A DNA stretch of 34,985 nucleotides from Fimbriimonadaceae bacterium (GCA_020850355.1 JADZEX010000057.1:1-34985); one strand, 5' to 3'; counted from the first letter of the stretch, positions 1-8,308 are shown. Notes: a model not told the origin generated them from the letters alone. Made by a program: numbers and translations.

Positions 1-1387
1 CCGGTCGTACCGCTCCAGGTGCTGGCGGCGGCTCCACCAGCCGTGCACCGGGTAGACCGCGAGCTGGCCGCAGTCGGCGACGGCCGCCGCGGTGCCGGTC
101 CACCAGTCCGAGTGCAGCGAGCCACGTTCACGGGACCTGGGTCCAACGACCCACGGCACAGTGCTCCCGCCCGCGCCTTCGCCCGCGCGCGCTTCGTCCT
201 CAGGTGGCTTTGAAACGCGCTCGCGGAAAGCCTGCTGCGATTCCATGGGATGGAGCATGTCGAACAGCAGGCCATGGGACCGATAGCGGTGCTTGGCCCC
301 CCAGCCGCAGTTGCCCGGGCTCGGCTCGATGAAGTAGGACAGGGTGACCCTGACAGTCACCTCAGCTCCGCCCAGCGCTTGGAGCGCCTCGCGCGGCCAG
401 GGCAGCCTGTGAAGGTGGTACTGGTCCGTCTTCACGACGGTACCATCGAGACGGAATGGCTGGCGTGCGCCCTCGTAGACGAGGCAGACCTGGTTCTCTC
501 GGCTCCAGATGGCCCGTCCGAGGTCTGGCACGCCGTAGCCGAAGCAGCGCAGTCGGGTTTGGATGTCTTCCTTTAGCCGAGCCGGCGTCTGGCGTTCCAT
601 TGCTGGCGTCCAGCGTGCGGAGTGGACCAGCAGCGCGCGAACCGTTTCCGGCCACAGCCTTGGGTAGCGGGCTTGGAGGATGGCGGCCATCCGCGCCACC
701 TGCGCGGTCGCGGCGCTGGTGTCCGCCATCCGTCCAAGCAAGCGCCCGTCACTCGTCCGGGCAGTCGTCAGCAGTTGCAGCTCGTCCAGGTCGTCGAAGC
801 GGCCCAGCCGGTCGACACCGTAGTTGCCGCCTTCGACACAGACATCCGGCCTGTACGGCCATTTGTCATCTGGCCAGGGTCGTAATGTTCGGCTGGCGGG
901 GCTCAGACCGCCGGCAACGGCCACGGGCTCGTAGTTCGGTTCGCCGGGCACCACCTTCTGCGTGATGGCGCCACAGTCAGGGCATTCCAAGACTGGGTCG
1001 GATTCTGCACTGCGAGGGCCATATTGGTTGCCGGATACGTGTAGCCCTGAGGGTCGAGGACATTGACGTTGCCGGCCGCCAGCACGTACAGTCGCCGTCA
1101 TGGCGCACGCTGCCAAGAACGATGCCGGCTCGCCTGTCCTCCAGGCTCTCGACAGCCAGGCCGAATCCTTCTTCGCTCCGGAACTCCAGCGCTATCCCGT
1201 CGGGAGACGCTGCGGTGGCGGCCTCCGCGCTGTCCTGGGCTTCGCTTAGGTCCCTGAGGAGTTTCGGCGAATGAGCTTGCCGGTCTCGGTCGGGGAGCCG
1301 AAGGCTCTCACCGCCTCGGCCGGCCCTGTGAGTGTAGCGCAGGGCTTGCTCCCGGCCCTCAGTCCTCAGGTGTTCGTGCTCCGGCAT
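1..1387 (-). pseudogene. ietS: Decayed subtilisin-like serine protease (IetS of an IetAS defence pair), 3' end beyond window
   Basis: Three reading frames read in order on the minus strand rebuild an S8-family protease of the IetS kind. Frame 1 starts at ATG 1387 (AGGAGG-type ribosome site upstream) and gives the typical IetS N-terminus (MPEHEHLRTEGREQALRYTH, then LPDRDRQAHSPKLLRDL). At about 1091-1105 it jumps, with a frame change, straight to the oxyanion-hole region LYVLAAGN. The intervening part of the catalytic domain, which should hold the catalytic Asp and His, is absent. A second lesion at 970-971 looks like one lost base in a GTG-GGC-GCC stretch. From 969 to the window edge the frame is open and carries the catalytic Ser (MADTSAATAQ, Ser codon 715-717) and the C-terminal domain (WTPAMERQTPARLKEDIQ onwards). 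The last few dozen residues would lie outside the window. The product cannot be an active protease. A sequencing error could explain the single-base shift, but not the missing domain. Confidence 0.85.
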
Positions 1388-2402
1388 CCGTTGCCCACCC
1401 CTCCTGGCCCGAGCCCAAGGGCGACCGCGCGCTACGCCGTTCGCTGAGCGCCCGCACGAGCATCGCCAACATGATCCGCTGCCGACCGTCCAGTACGGCA
1501 TCTTTGGCGGCGTCTTCACAGCCCCGGACCACTTCGGCGTGGCTCAGGCCACCCGCCGCCGCCGTCACGGGGCCCCACCTCAGCCCGGTGGTGTCGAACA
1601 GCGCCAGCCGGTTGCGAACCAACTGCTTGATCATCGCTGCGTCGGGCAGATCGTACTGGATGACATCATCAAAGCGGCGCATCAGGGCGGAGTCGAGCAT
1701 CCCGCTGAGGTTTGTGGCGGCCACGAGCAGGCTGTCCGAAGAGTCCTGTTCGAGGAACTGCAGGAACGAGTTGAGGATGCGCCGGACCTCGCCGATGTCG
1801 TTGTCGGCCCCACGGGTGGCACCGATGGCATCGAACTCATCGAACAGGTAGACCCCGCGGGTGGTCTGCATGGCCTGGAACACCACATGGAGCTTGGCGG
1901 CCGTCTCACCCATGAACTTCGTGATCAGGCCATGCAGTTGAACCTGCAGCAGCGGTAGGCCGAGTTCGCCGGCAAGGGCGGTGGCGGTCATCGTCTTGCC
2001 GGAGCCTGGTGGGCCGACCAGCAGCAGTTTGCGCCGCGGTTGCAGGCCGTGGGCGTCGAGGACCGCGGTCTGGCGGTACTCGCGGACGACCCGCTCCAGC
2101 CGGCTGTGGGTGGTCGGCGCGAGCACCATGTCCGACAGCCGGACCTGCGGACACGAGGCCGCCACCAGCCCAGCCAGCTCCCCGGGCGAGCGGACCAGCG
2201 GGACGGCTGCCACAACGGGCTGACGCGCCGCCGCACGGTGACGCTTGGCCTGGTCGACCAAGTCGCGCAGCTCGTCTCCAAGGCGCTGCTTCCCGCTTCG
2301 CGCGGCCCCGGAGGCGATTTGCAGCGCCACCGAGAGGAAGCGATCCTCGTCGGCGGTGGCGTAGCTGTGCAATAGCGCCTTGAGTTGCTCCGCCGTCGCC
2401 AT
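1359..2402 (-). CDS. ietA: AAA+ ATPase of IetAS-type defence pair
   Basis: This 347-residue AAA+ ATPase has a Walker A GPPGSGKT (130-137), Walker B YLFDEFD (185-191), sensor-1 AATN (228-231) and an arginine-finger-like RRFD (242-245). The N-terminal MATAEQLKALLHSY segment and the following subtilisin-like gene are characteristic of IetA, which with the protease IetS forms a known anti-phage and plasmid-incompatibility module. The start at 2402 is chosen over an upstream in-frame ATG because AGGAGG lies 12 bases before it and the known family begins there. The gene overlaps the start of ietS by 29 bases, so the two were probably co-translated. The ATPase frame looks intact although its partner is destroyed. 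Its likely role, ATP-driven sensing or unfolding upstream of the protease, is known only for the family and is unlikely to operate here. Confidence 0.85.
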   Translation of the reverse strand: MATAEQLKALLHSYATADEDRFLSVALQIASGAARSGKQRLGDELRDLVDQAKRHRAAARQPVVAAVPLVRSPGELAGLVAASCPQVRLSDMVLAPTTHSRLERVVREYRQTAVLDAHGLQPRRKLLLVGPPGSGKTMTATALAGELGLPLLQVQLHGLITKFMGETAAKLHVVFQAMQTTRGVYLFDEFDAIGATRGADNDIGEVRRILNSFLQFLEQDSSDSLLVAATNLSGMLDSALMRRFDDVIQYDLPDAAMIKQLVRNRLALFDTTGLRWGPVTAAAGGLSHAEVVRGCEDAAKDAVLDGRQRIMLAMLVRALSERRSARSPLGSGQEGWATDAGARTPED

Positions 2403-2618
2403 GAGATTGCCTTGCCTCCTGAGCTGCAAATCCCCGACCGTATTGTCACCCGCGCGGGCCAAGGCAGCCAGAGTCCTCGCTTGACGTGCGGTGACGAAAC
2501 CCCTCGCTGTGTTCTGACACCGCTGGCGCGGTGCCGTTGCCGGACTGCCCACCCTTGCCACCACCGTCCCGCCGCCGCACACCGATCTGGCGGGGCGGAC
2601 GGACGGGCCAGACGGGTC

Positions 2619-2660
2619 TTGACATCCGTCCCCGAGATCGCTACATTCCTAGTTAGGAAT
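2619..2660 (+). promoter_or_regulatory. perR promoter with overlapping palindromic operator
   Basis: A TTGACA (2619-2624) and a TACATT (2642-2647) are separated by 17 bases, a good sigma-70-type promoter. A perfect inverted repeat, ATTCCTA-GT-TAGGAAT (2645-2660), overlaps the -10 element, and a weaker related copy (ATTCCGAAATAGGA) follows directly. The position suits autorepression by the PerR/Fur-like protein encoded just downstream. Binding is inferred, not shown. Confidence 0.75.
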
Positions 2661-2683
2661 GATTCCGAAATAGGAGCATTCCG

Positions 2684-3166
2684 GTGGTGGTGCCTGCGGA
2701 CGAGGTCCAGCAGCGGGTCGAGAAGCTGGCGACGGCTTGTCGGCAGGTTGGGGTGAAGCTGACGCACCAGCGGTTGGAGATCTTCCGCGAGGTGGCCGGC
2801 AGTGTGGATCACCCTGACGCCGAGACCGTCTTTCGCGGTGTGCGGCAGCGCTTGCCGACGGTCTCGTTGGACACCGTCTACCGCACGCTGTGGCTGTTGC
2901 ACGACCTGGGACTGGTGCAAACGCTGGGGCCGCGGCGGGAGAGCGTGCGGTTTGATGCCAATCCGCGACGGCACCACCACTACCTCTGCGTGCGGTGCGG
3001 GCTGACCCGGGACTTTGAGAGTGCCGAGCTGGACGCGCTGGCGGTGCCGCCGGCGGCGTGCGAGTTTGGCAGCGTGCTGGGCACGCAGGTCGAGGTCCAC
3101 GGGTTGTGTGCCTGCTGTGCCGCCGCAGCCGATGGGCCGCCGCGGGAGGTGCCGCCTCCCGCGTGA
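2684..3166 (+). CDS. perR: Fur-family peroxide-sensing regulator, PerR-like
   Basis: This 160-residue Fur-family repressor has a winged-helix N-terminus (LTHQRLEIFREV, then TVSLDTVYRTLWLL at about 59-72) and a metal-binding C-terminal half. The likely regulatory-metal ligands are H43, D91, the H97-H99 cluster and D110. An Asp at the last position (TRDFES) is the PerR signature, where Fur has Glu. Two CxxC pairs (C102/C105, C142/C145) should hold the structural zinc. The GTG start at 2684 follows AGGAG (2672-2676) by seven bases. The catalase gene begins 27 bases after the stop codon, so the two are probably one peroxide-response operon, with metal-catalysed oxidation of the repressor releasing transcription. 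A Zur or Fur role is less likely given the Asp ligand and the catalase neighbour. Confidence 0.85.
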   Translation: MVVPADEVQQRVEKLATACRQVGVKLTHQRLEIFREVAGSVDHPDAETVFRGVRQRLPTVSLDTVYRTLWLLHDLGLVQTLGPRRESVRFDANPRRHHHYLCVRCGLTRDFESAELDALAVPPAACEFGSVLGTQVEVHGLCACCAAAADGPPREVPPPA

Positions 3167-3193
3167 CGGCCGTGGTGCCACTGGGAGAAAGCG

Positions 3194-4642
3194 ATGTCAG
3201 GCGACGAGCAGCAGCGCAAGTTGACGACGGCGGCCGGCGCGCCGGTGCCGGACAACCAGAATGTCCTGACGGCCGGGCCGCGCGGGCCGCAGCTCCTGCA
3301 GGATGTCTGGTTCTTGGAGAAGCTGGCCCACTTTGACCGGGAGGTGATCCCGGAGCGGCGGATGCACGCCAAGGGCTCCGGGGCCTACGGCACCTTCACG
3401 GTGACCGGCGACATCACCCGCTACACGCGCGCCGCGGTGTTCTCGCGGATCGGCCTGGCCACCGACCTGTTCGTGCGCTTCTCGACGGTGGCCGGCGAGC
3501 GCGGCGCGGCCGACGCCGAACGCGACATCCGCGGCTTCGCGATCAAGTTCTACACGGCCGAGGGCAACTGGGACCTGGTCGGCAACAACACCCCGGTGTT
3601 CTTCCTGCGCGACCCGCTGAAGTTCCCCGATCTGAACCACGCGGTGAAGCGCGACCCGCGCACCAACTTGCGCAGCGCCACCAACAACTGGGACTTCTGG
3701 ACCGCGCTGCCCGAGGCGCTGCACCAGATCACGATCACCATGAGCGACCGCGGCATCCCGGCGTCCTACCGCCAGATGCACGGCTTTGGCAGCCACACCT
3801 TCAGCCTGATCAACGCCGCCGGCGAGCGGCACTGGGTGAAGTTCCACCTGCACTCGCAACAGGGCATCGCGAATCTGACTGACGCCGCGGCCGCAGCGCT
3901 GATCGCGCAGGACCGCGACAGCCACCAGCGCGACCTGTACAACGCCATCGAGGCCGGCGACTACCCGCGCTGGACGATGTCGGTCCAGATCCTCAGCGAC
4001 GAGCAGGCGCAGCAACTGCCCTACAACCCGTTCGATTTGACCAAGGTCTGGTACCACCGCGACGCGCCGCTGCAAGAGGTCGGCGTGCTGGAACTGCACC
4101 GCAACCCGGCCAACTACCATGCCGAAGTTGAGCAGGCCGCCTTCAACCCGGCCAATGTCGTGCCGGGGATTGGCTTCTCGCCTGACAAGATGCTGCAAGG
4201 TCGGCTGTTCAGCTACGGCGACGCGCAGCGCTACCGGCTGGGCGTGAACCACCACCAGATTCCGGTCAACGCCCCGCGCTGCCCCTACCACGCCTACCAC
4301 CGCGACGGCGCGATGCGCGTCGACGGGAACTACGGCAGCACCCTGGGCTACGAGCCGAACAGTGCCGGCGAATGGCAGCAGCAGCCGGACTACGCCGAAC
4401 CGCCGCTGGCGCTGAGCGGGGCGGCAGCGCATTGGGATCACCGCGAGGATGACGACTACTTCACCCAACCGGGGCTGCTGTTCCGCCTGCTGACGCCGGC
4501 CCAGCAGCAGGCGCTCTTCGAGAACACGGCCCGCGCAATGGGTGACGCGCCGGAGGCGATCAAGCGCCGGCACATCGCCCACTGTGCCGCTGCCGATCCG
4601 GCCTACGGCGCCGGCGTGGCCGCCGCCCTCGGGCTGGCCTGA
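3194..4642 (+). CDS. katA: Monofunctional haem catalase
   Basis: This 482-residue haem catalase breaks hydrogen peroxide down to water and oxygen in the cytoplasm. The distal catalytic His58 lies in [11 protein letters not shown] and Asn131 in [12 protein letters not shown]. The proximal haem ligand is Tyr341 in [12 protein letters not shown]. The length and the absence of a C-terminal flavodoxin-like domain point to a small-subunit, clade-3 type enzyme. The ATG follows GGGAGA with normal spacing. It lies directly behind the PerR-like gene on the same strand, which suggests peroxide-induced co-transcription. No residue expected at the active site is missing. Confidence 0.95.
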   Translation: MSGDEQQRKLTTAAGAPVPDNQNVLTAGPRGPQLLQDVWFLEKLAHFDREVIPERRMHAKGSGAYGTFTVTGDITRYTRAAVFSRIGLATDLFVRFSTVAGERGAADAERDIRGFAIKFYTAEGNWDLVGNNTPVFFLRDPLKFPDLNHAVKRDPRTNLRSATNNWDFWTALPEALHQITITMSDRGIPASYRQMHGFGSHTFSLINAAGERHWVKFHLHSQQGIANLTDAAAAALIAQDRDSHQRDLYNAIEAGDYPRWTMSVQILSDEQAQQLPYNPFDLTKVWYHRDAPLQEVGVLELHRNPANYHAEVEQAAFNPANVVPGIGFSPDKMLQGRLFSYGDAQRYRLGVNHHQIPVNAPRCPYHAYHRDGAMRVDGNYGSTLGYEPNSAGEWQQQPDYAEPPLALSGAAAHWDHREDDDYFTQPGLLFRLLTPAQQQALFENTARAMGDAPEAIKRRHIAHCAAADPAYGAGVAAALGLA

Positions 4643-4646
4643 CGTC

Positions 4647-4662
4647 CCGCGCGGTGGCGCGG
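4647..4662. terminator. Short GC hairpin between convergent katA and livG
   Basis: A perfect 6-bp stem with a 4-base loop (CCGCGC-GGTG-GCGCGG) fills the 21-base gap between the stop codons of two convergent genes. There is no T-tract on either strand, so it is at best a weak, possibly bidirectional, transcription stop. Confidence 0.25.
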
Positions 4663-4663
4663 T

Positions 4664-5428
4664 TCAGGCCGTCGGCCCCAGGTAGACCTCGGCGAGGACC
4701 GCGCTGTGCCAGACCGTGGCGGCAGGTCCGGCGGCCCGGCAGGTGCCGCGGTCGAGCAGAATCAGGTCGTCGCTGACCTCGCGCACCAGCGCCATGTTGT
4801 GCTCGACCAACAGGATCGTCTGCCCGTCGGCGCGGAGGCGTCGCAGCAGGTCGGCGAGGGTCTCGAGCAGCTTCGGGTTGACCCCGCTGGCGGGCTCGTC
4901 GAGCAGCAGAAGCTGCGGCGCGGTGGCCAGCAGGCGGGCGATGGCGAGGAGCTTCTGCTGGCCGTAGGAGAAGCTCCCGGCGACCGCCTCGGCGCGGTCG
5001 GCGAGGCCGACCCGGTCGAGCTGCTGCAGCGCCTGTTGGTGCGCCCGGGCGGCCTCGCGCCGGCAGCGCCGCGGCGTGGCGAGGGCTGCCCAGACGCCAT
5101 GTCCGGTCTGCCCGGGCACTCCCACCAGGACGTTCTCGAGGGCCGTCAGCGAACCGAACACGCGGACGTCCTGGAACAGCCGGCCGATGCCGGCGGCCGC
5201 CACGCGGTGCGCCCCGCGGGGGAGCGGCCGGCCGTGCCAGCGGAGCTGTCCGGCGTCGGGCTGGTGGGCCCCTGCGATCAGGCCGACGACCGTGCTCTTG
5301 CCGGCGCCGTTGGGGCCGATCAGGCCGGTCAGCCGCCCGGCGGTCAGCGCCAGGCAGAGGTCGTCGGCGGCGACGGTTCCGCCGAAGCGCTTGGTGACAC
5401 CGATCAGCTCCAGCAACGGCTCACTCAA
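4664..5428 (-). CDS. livG: Branched-chain amino acid-type ABC transporter ATP-binding protein
   Basis: This 254-residue ABC ATPase is of the LivG type. It has Walker A GPNGAGKS (38-45), a signature of the LivG form SFSYGQQK (152-159), Walker B LLLLDEP (173-179) and the switch histidine in VEHNM (H210). It would power import of branched-chain amino acids or a related substrate such as urea or an amide. Its start overlaps the end of the upstream permease gene livM by eight bases, indicating translational coupling. The second ATPase (LivF), the second permease (LivH) and a substrate-binding protein are absent next to it, so the substrate cannot be assigned. Confidence 0.88.
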   Translation of the reverse strand: MSEPLLELIGVTKRFGGTVAADDLCLALTAGRLTGLIGPNGAGKSTVVGLIAGAHQPDAGQLRWHGRPLPRGAHRVAAAGIGRLFQDVRVFGSLTALENVLVGVPGQTGHGVWAALATPRRCRREAARAHQQALQQLDRVGLADRAEAVAGSFSYGQQKLLAIARLLATAPQLLLLDEPASGVNPKLLETLADLLRRLRADGQTILLVEHNMALVREVSDDLILLDRGTCRAAGPAATVWHSAVLAEVYLGPTA

Positions 5429-6302
5429 AGCGGTAGACTCCGGCGAGGCCCTGCGGCCGGAGCCGCAACAGGACGATCAGCGCAGCGGCCAGCAGCAGCG
5501 CGTTCAGTTCGCCGGCGAGGTTGGCAAAGGTGCTGCCGGCGGCGCGCAGCAGGGCGTCGAGGGCGGTCACGCCCAACGCGCCGACCAGCGGGCCGCGGAC
5601 ATTGCCGGTGCCGCCGAGGATCAGCACGGTGAGGATCAGCACCGACTGCTCGACGGTGAACTCGTTCGGATGCAGGATGTCGGAGCGGGCGGCCAGCAAG
5701 CCGCCCGCAACGGCGGCGCAGGCGCTACCCACCAGGAAGGCCTTGATCTTGAGCGCGGCCACGTCGTGGCCAAGCGAACTGACCGCCGCGGGGTCGTCGC
5801 GGACGGCGCGTAGCAGGCGGCCGAAGGGGCTGTCCGCCAGGCGGGCCAGCACCAGGCAGACCACCACGGTGAGCGCGCTGGCAAGGCCGACCAGGGCCAG
5901 CGTGTCGCGCTGAAAGATGAACCCCGCGACCGTGGCGGGGGGCAGGTCCGGCAGTCCGAGCGCCCCGCGAGTCAGGCCGTCGGAGTTGTAGAGCAGCCGA
6001 AAGACGATATTCTGGAAGGCCAGCGTGGCGACGATGAAGTAGTCGTCGCGCAACCGCAGCGAGGGCAAGGCCACCAGGGCCCCGAGCAGCATCGTCAAGA
6101 GCACGGCGCCGAGCAGGACGAAAGGGAAGCTGAGGCCGAGCCGGAGCATCAGCAGGGCGGTGCCGTAGGCACCGACGCCGTAGAAGGCGGCGTGGCAGAG
6201 CGAGACCAGGCCGGCATAGCCGCACAACAGGTTGAGCGACAGGGCCAGGATGAGGTAGAGTTCGAAGTTGATGACGACGAAGCCGAGGTACGACGTGCCC
6301 AT
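5421..6302 (-). CDS. livM: Branched-chain amino acid-type ABC transporter permease
   Basis: This 293-residue polytopic membrane protein is of the LivM family. It shows the conserved early segment LSLNLLCGYAGLVSLCHAAFYGVGAY (about 22-47, the second stretch containing the family hallmark) and the cytoplasmic coupling region DSPFGRLLRAVRDDPAAVSSLGHD (about 157-180). About eight hydrophobic helices are visible. It begins 33 bases from the divergent beta-propeller gene, so it is the first gene of a livM-livG unit. LivH, its usual heterodimer partner, is not found upstream, which is unusual for this transporter family. UrtC of urea importers is a possible alternative identity. Confidence 0.88.
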   Translation of the reverse strand: MGTSYLGFVVINFELYLILALSLNLLCGYAGLVSLCHAAFYGVGAYGTALLMLRLGLSFPFVLLGAVLLTMLLGALVALPSLRLRDDYFIVATLAFQNIVFRLLYNSDGLTRGALGLPDLPPATVAGFIFQRDTLALVGLASALTVVVCLVLARLADSPFGRLLRAVRDDPAAVSSLGHDVAALKIKAFLVGSACAAVAGGLLAARSDILHPNEFTVEQSVLILTVLILGGTGNVRGPLVGALGVTALDALLRAAGSTFANLAGELNALLLAAALIVLLRLRPQGLAGVYRFE

Positions 6303-6334
6303 GCTCGGCGGGCCTCGTTGCCCGTGGTACTAGA

Positions 6335-7378
6335 ATGACGCCCTTCGTTCCGGAGCGCACCTCGCGGCGGGGCCGGTGGTGGCTGGCCGTGGCGCTGCTG
6401 CTGGTGTTCGGCGGCCGGACCTGGTGGCGCGAGCGGCAACCGGTGGCAGCCGCCTGGTGGGTGGCGGTCGGCGACGCGGTGCGGCTGACGCCGGTGCTGC
6501 TGGGCGACCGCCTGGTGGTGGCGCCCGACGACCGCCACCTGCTCGGTCTGACGGCGGCCGACGGGCGGCTGCTCTGGGACATCCTGCTGAGCGCGCCCGC
6601 GGTGGCCCTGGCGACCAGCAGCCAGACCGCCTTCGTGGCGACCGCTGAGGGCCGGGTGCTGGCCCTCGACTGCCGCGGCGAGCTGCGCTGGCGGCAGCAG
6701 TTGGACCGTCGGGCGGTGCGCCAGTTGGCCGCCACGGATCGGCTGGTGGCCGTGGTCGACGGGGCCGGCGCGCTGTGGGGGATCGACCCGGCCAACGGTC
6801 TGCCGCGCTGGCGGCGCCCGGCCGATCCGCCGCCGTGTGGACTGTGGTTGGATCGGCAGCAGTTGCTGGTGACCTGGCCCGATGGCCGGGTGGTGCGGCA
6901 CAACCTGGACGGGCTGCCCCGCTGGGCGACGCAGCCGACCGCGGCGGCCCGGCTGCCGCTGGTGGTTGGCGACAGCGTCTGGGTGGCCCGCGACGATGGG
7001 CGGGTCAACCAGCTCGCCCTGGCCAACGGCGCGGTGCGCGGCGAGCGTCTGCTCGGGGCGGGCGTCACGGCCTGGGCGCCCCTCGGGCAGCGTGTGCTGG
7101 CCCTGCTGACCGACGGCCGCGTGGTCGCCCTGGCGAGCGGGGCGACGGCGGCCTGGGAGCTGCGGCTGCCCGCGCCGGGCTGCGGGCCGGGCGCCGTGTT
7201 GGGCGACACGATGGTGATCGCCTGCACCGACGGCCAACTGCGCGCGGTCGATGCCGCCGGTGTCTGGCGCTGGCGGCTGTCGCCCGGCGCCACGGTGACG
7301 GCCGGCCTGATGGCCGGTGACGGTGCCCTCTTCCTGGCCAGTTGGGCCGGTGAGGTGGGCGCCCTCCGCGTGCGGTGA
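6335..7378 (+). CDS. Membrane-anchored PQQ-like beta-propeller repeat protein
   Basis: This 347-residue protein has a basic N-terminus and one hydrophobic helix (about 13-27), followed by repeated beta-propeller blades. Recurrent units of the form 'AxDGRLLWD / AxEGRVLALDxRGELRWRQ / DGRVVALASG' every 40 or so residues are typical of the PQQ-like/BamB-like seven- or eight-bladed fold. It should sit outside the inner membrane as a scaffold. No enzymatic residues for a quinoprotein dehydrogenase are evident. The ATG at 6335 has no good ribosome site, so a leaderless message or a slightly different start is possible. Function is unknown; BamB proper is only a distant comparison. Confidence 0.7.
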   Translation: MTPFVPERTSRRGRWWLAVALLLVFGGRTWWRERQPVAAAWWVAVGDAVRLTPVLLGDRLVVAPDDRHLLGLTAADGRLLWDILLSAPAVALATSSQTAFVATAEGRVLALDCRGELRWRQQLDRRAVRQLAATDRLVAVVDGAGALWGIDPANGLPRWRRPADPPPCGLWLDRQQLLVTWPDGRVVRHNLDGLPRWATQPTAAARLPLVVGDSVWVARDDGRVNQLALANGAVRGERLLGAGVTAWAPLGQRVLALLTDGRVVALASGATAAWELRLPAPGCGPGAVLGDTMVIACTDGQLRAVDAAGVWRWRLSPGATVTAGLMAGDGALFLASWAGEVGALRVR

Positions 7379-7406
7379 AGGCGGGACGGGAAGTCAGGAG
7401 CGAACG

Positions 7407-7748
7407 ATGGAGTTGTGGCACAACCCGCGCTGCAGCAAGAGCCGGCAGGCGCTGGCGTTGTTGCAGGAGGCTGGCCGCGAGGTGACGGTGCGGCTCTACC
7501 TGGAGCAGCCCCCGACGGCAGTCGAGCTACGCGCGGTGCTGGCCAAGCTGGGCCGCGGCCCGCGCGACCTGCTGCGGCGCGGCGAGGCGCTCTACCGCGA
7601 GCTGGGGCTGGCCGACGCCGATCGCAGCGACGATGAACTGATCGCCGCGATGGTGGCGCATCCGATCCTGATCGAACGGCCGCTGGCGGTGGGGGCGTCC
7701 AGCGCCGCTATGGGGCGTCCGCCGGAGCAGGTGCTGGCAGTGGAGTGA
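7407..7748 (+). CDS. arsC: ArsC/YffB-family thioredoxin-fold protein (arsenate reductase-like)
   Basis: This 113-residue ArsC-family protein has the catalytic-type Cys9 in WHNPRCSKSRQAL and the downstream family segment HPILIERPLAV (about 85-95), with Arg91 where ArsC has an oxyanion-binding arginine. Glutaredoxin-linked ArsC enzymes reduce arsenate to arsenite, but many close relatives have no proven arsenate activity. The start at 7407 is preferred over an earlier in-frame ATG because AGGAG lies eight bases before it and the conserved fold starts there. No arsenite efflux gene or ArsR is nearby, so a resistance role is not supported by context. Its 3' end overlaps the convergent Rrf2 gene by 41 bases. 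Confidence 0.82.
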   Translation: MELWHNPRCSKSRQALALLQEAGREVTVRLYLEQPPTAVELRAVLAKLGRGPRDLLRRGEALYRELGLADADRSDDELIAAMVAHPILIERPLAVGASSAAMGRPPEQVLAVE

Positions 7749-8181
7749 GGGCGATCTGCGGGAACTCGCAGAAGGCCGTGGCGGCTTCCGGGTCGGCCAG
7801 CACTTCGGCGATGGTGGTGCCGGCGAAGGCTGCCTCCACCGTCGCCATGGCGTCGTCCAGCCGTTTGTGCAACGGGCACAGCTTGACCCCGTGGGCGCCC
7901 AGCTCCAGCGGGCAGCTCTTGATGCGCTGCAGCGGGTCGACCGCGTTGATCACCTGCAGCACGCTGATCTCGTTGGTCGGTCGCGCCAACACGAACCCAC
8001 CTCCCAAGCCGCGGTGCGACTTCACCACGCTGGCCCGCGCGAGCGACTGGAGCACCTTCGCCAGGTAGCCGGCCGGCACCTTGGTGGTGCGGGCGATCTG
8101 CGGCGTGGTCAGCCGCGCCGGGTGGGCGGCGGCCAGACAGACCACCGCCCGCAAGGCATACTCCGCTGTCTGCGACAGCAT
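7708..8181 (-). CDS. Rrf2-family transcriptional regulator
   Basis: This 157-residue Rrf2-family regulator has an N-terminal winged helix (LSQTAEYALRAVVCLA, then TTPQIARTTKVPAGYLAKVLQSLARA, and SHRGLGGGFVLAR as the wing, residues 2-67). The ligand region contains C90 and C102 with H97 between them (SCPLELGAHGVKLCPLH). NsrR and IscR relatives use three cysteines for an iron-sulfur cluster; here the central one is missing, so any cluster would need another ligand such as a histidine. A fourth cysteine, C138, lies near the C-terminus. The start at 8181 follows GGGGAG by six bases. The target is unknown. Two parS-like sites lie directly upstream. Confidence 0.85.
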   Translation of the reverse strand: MLSQTAEYALRAVVCLAAAHPARLTTPQIARTTKVPAGYLAKVLQSLARASVVKSHRGLGGGFVLARPTNEISVLQVINAVDPLQRIKSCPLELGAHGVKLCPLHKRLDDAMATVEAAFAGTTIAEVLADPEAATAFCEFPQIALTPLPAPAPADAP

Positions 8182-8269
8182 CGTTCGCTCCCCGGCAGGC
8201 TGCTCTCCAACCAACACCCCGCCAGCCTGCCACCGGAAGAACCTGCAAGGACCTTGCCGGCCGGCGCCC

Positions 8270-8285
8270 CGTTTCACGTGAAACA
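8270..8285. other. parS: parS-like chromosome partition site 1
   Basis: CGTTTCACGTGAAACA matches the bacterial parS consensus TGTTTCACGTGAAACA at 15 of 16 positions, with only the first base differing. It lies in the 155-base gap upstream of the Rrf2 gene. ParB/Spo0J proteins bind this palindrome near the replication origin to organise and segregate chromosomes. Confidence 0.85.
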
Positions 8286-8308
8286 CGGCGCTGGCGCGGT
8301 CGAGGTGG

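Noticed and set aside
1-1358. Several short open frames as separate hypothetical genes
   Set aside because: Read together in frame order on the minus strand they are fragments of one IetS homologue.
2403-2618. Additional small gene between ietA and perR
   Set aside because: The upstream in-frame extension of ietA here lacks a ribosome site and does not match the family; no other conserved frame was seen.
3197-4582. 461-codon open frame on the strand opposite katA
   Set aside because: It is an antisense shadow of the catalase gene, caused by high GC; it shows no recognisable domain and no ribosome site.
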